This document shows, piece after piece, positions 6,601 to 7,114 of a stretch of DNA of 7,114 nt. Within the stretch, counting starts at the first letter, position 1. The number at the start of each line of letters is the position of its first letter. Position numbers and translations under genes: made by a program. The notes under the pieces are model-generated. The model ran no database searches, was not told the origin of the DNA, and saw nothing but the letters and a program-made list of their open reading frames with translations. The stretch comes from Pseudorhodobacter sp. (lineage in GTDB: Bacteria > Pseudomonadota > Alphaproteobacteria > Rhodobacterales > Rhodobacteraceae). The stretch is from positions 1 through 7,114 of the forward strand of contig JACMNW010000343.1 of assembly GCA_014378345.1 (NCBI GenBank), in the 5' to 3' direction.

Positions 6601-6607
6601 TCCCCCC
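6601..6607 (-). promoter_or_regulatory. Ribosome binding site of the TIM-barrel gene
   Basis: Minus-strand GGGGGGA ends 4 nt before the ATG at 6596. It is the strongest purine-rich site near this gene and favours 6596 over the upstream in-frame ATG at 6671, which has no comparable site. Confidence 0.6.
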
Positions 6608-6643
6608 AAGGGCTGCGCCCGGTTTTTCTGCGGTTATGGTGGC

Positions 6644-6671
6644 ATGATGTGCGGCACGAGGGAAGGGTCAA
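6644..6671 (-). promoter_or_regulatory. Candidate sigma70-type promoter of the sugar operon
   Basis: On the minus strand TTGACC (6666-6671, 5 of 6 to the -35 consensus) is followed after 16 nt by CATCAT (6644-6649, 4 of 6 to the -10 consensus). This would give a leader of roughly 40 nt before the ATG at 6596. The small inverted repeat GTGC-G-GCAC (6649-6657) overlaps the -10 edge and the spacer, where a repressor could act. Seen by eye only; no start-site evidence. Confidence 0.35.
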
Positions 6672-6682
6672 GCGCGGCGAAA

Positions 6683-6725
6683 GATTGCGCTAGCGGCAAC
6701 GATTTGCCAATCGGCTTGATTGCGC
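6683..6725. promoter_or_regulatory. Cluster of inverted and direct repeats, candidate GntR operator region
   Basis: The middle of the divergent intergenic region is dense in short symmetric elements. GATTGCGC occurs twice (6683-6690 and 6718-6725). CGCTAGCG is a perfect 8-bp palindrome (6688-6695). CGATT-TGCC-AATCG (6700-6713) and CAATC-GGCTT-GATTG (6708-6722) are two overlapping inverted repeats. Between divergent promoters this is a natural place for binding by the adjacent GntR-family regulator. No standard FadR-subfamily operator was recognised, so the assignment is an inference. Confidence 0.35.
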
Positions 6726-6744
6726 GGGCGCGTGCCTTCATAAG
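6717..6744 (+). promoter_or_regulatory. Weak candidate promoter of the GntR gene
   Basis: TTGATT (6717-6722) and CATAAG (6739-6744) are separated by 16 nt and each matches 4 of 6 positions of the sigma70 -35 and -10 consensus. The -35 overlaps the right arm of an inverted repeat (6708-6722), compatible with autorepression. By-eye call only. Confidence 0.25.
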
Positions 6745-6773
6745 CGGATCTCAGTAAGCAAAAGTTGGGCGGT

Positions 6774-7114
6774 ATGGACGCAGAGACACGCAAAATACCC
6801 TCGCATGAGGTGACCTATGGCCGCTTGCGCGACATGGTGCTGTTTGGGTATCTGGAGCCGGGGCAACCCGTTACGATTCAGGGCCTGATCCGCGATCTGG
6901 ACGCGGGGATGACGCCTGTGCGTGAAGCGATCCGACGCCTGGCGGCTGAGGGTGCATTGCTGCCGCAGGGCAACAGGCGGGTATCGGTGCCGCATTTGAC
7001 GCCTGCTTTGGTGGATCAGGTGGCGTTCGCGCGGCTGTCGATTGAGCCGCATTTGGCGGAACTGGCAATGACGGCGATGACGCCTGAGTTGATTGCGCTA
7101 TTGGAAGCGATTGA
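6774..7114 (+). CDS. GntR-family transcriptional regulator, 5' part (runs off the window)
   Basis: The first 113 codons are visible. Residues about 11-73 form a GntR-type winged helix-turn-helix. YGRLRDMVLFGYLEPGQ (15-31) is the usual first helix and turn. MTPVREAIRRLAAEGAL (46-62) is the recognition-helix region with the hallmark TPVREA. GNRRVSVPHL (67-76) is the wing. Residues from about 80, VDQVAFARLSIEPHLAELA, look like the start of an FCD (FadR C-terminal) ligand-binding domain, so this is probably a FadR-subfamily regulator that binds a small organic acid or sugar-derived metabolite. The usual LGVSRTPVRE is replaced by LDAGMTPVRE. The ATG at 6774 has only a weak GGGCGG upstream; TTG at 6765 is a possible alternative start. 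It is divergent from the two-gene sugar operon and so probably controls it. Confidence 0.87.
   Translation, partial: MDAETRKIPSHEVTYGRLRDMVLFGYLEPGQPVTIQGLIRDLDAGMTPVREAIRRLAAEGALLPQGNRRVSVPHLTPALVDQVAFARLSIEPHLAELAMTAMTPELIALLEAI

Noticed and set aside
6610..6627. GGGC-TGC-GCCC hairpin followed by a T-run on the plus strand, resembling a mini-terminator
   Set aside because: The stem is only 4 bp, there is no plus-strand gene upstream of it, and it sits just upstream of the minus-strand ribosome binding site; probably chance.

Overview
The window reads as chromosomal DNA of an alphaproteobacterium, most likely a Rhodobacterales (Roseobacter/Rhodobacter-type) organism. Base composition is moderately GC-rich. 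The trgA-trgB pair is a hallmark first described in Rhodobacter sphaeroides, and a photolyase gene next to a CFA-synthase-like gene recalls the singlet-oxygen (RpoE/ChrR) stress genes of that species. That regulatory parallel is recalled from the literature; the promoter that would prove it lies upstream of base 1. I see no RNA gene, insertion sequence, integron or CRISPR array.

Left half (1-4333, plus strand): four co-directional genes that look like one stress-defence transcription unit. They are a class I DNA photolyase (19-1431), a CFA-synthase-family lipid methyltransferase (1529-2740), the small membrane protein TrgA (2748-3191) and the two-domain TrgB, an AIG2/GGCT-like domain fused to a Nudix ADP-ribose-pyrophosphatase-like domain (3188-4333). 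The last three are tightly packed: 7 nt between methyltransferase and trgA, and a GTGA stop/start overlap between trgA and trgB. Together they would repair UV-damaged DNA, modify membrane lipids and deal with oxidant or tellurite damage. Two proteins depart from textbook active sites. The methyltransferase has Ser and Gln where the E. coli CFA synthase bicarbonate site has Cys and His, and TrgB has Thr where GGCT-fold enzymes carry the catalytic Glu.

Middle (4311-4368): a short convergent junction with three mutually complementary AAGGATTT/AAATCCTT arms, which probably ends transcription from one or both sides.

Right half (4369-7114): a two-gene minus-strand operon, read 6596 to 4369, encoding a xylose-isomerase-like TIM-barrel protein and then a Gfo/Idh/MocA NAD(P)-dependent dehydrogenase. 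The genes are 2 nt apart. Divergent from it, across a 177-bp intergenic region, is the 5' end of a GntR-family regulator that runs off the window. The layout suggests a small sugar or cyclitol catabolic module controlled by the adjacent regulator. Its substrate cannot be read from the sequence. The intergenic region holds plausible promoters in both directions and a cluster of short inverted and direct repeats that could be operators.

The families present are known. The items most worth following are the altered active site of the CFA-like enzyme in a photolyase operon, the AIG2-Nudix fusion with a missing catalytic Glu, and the uncharacterised sugar module with its candidate operators.
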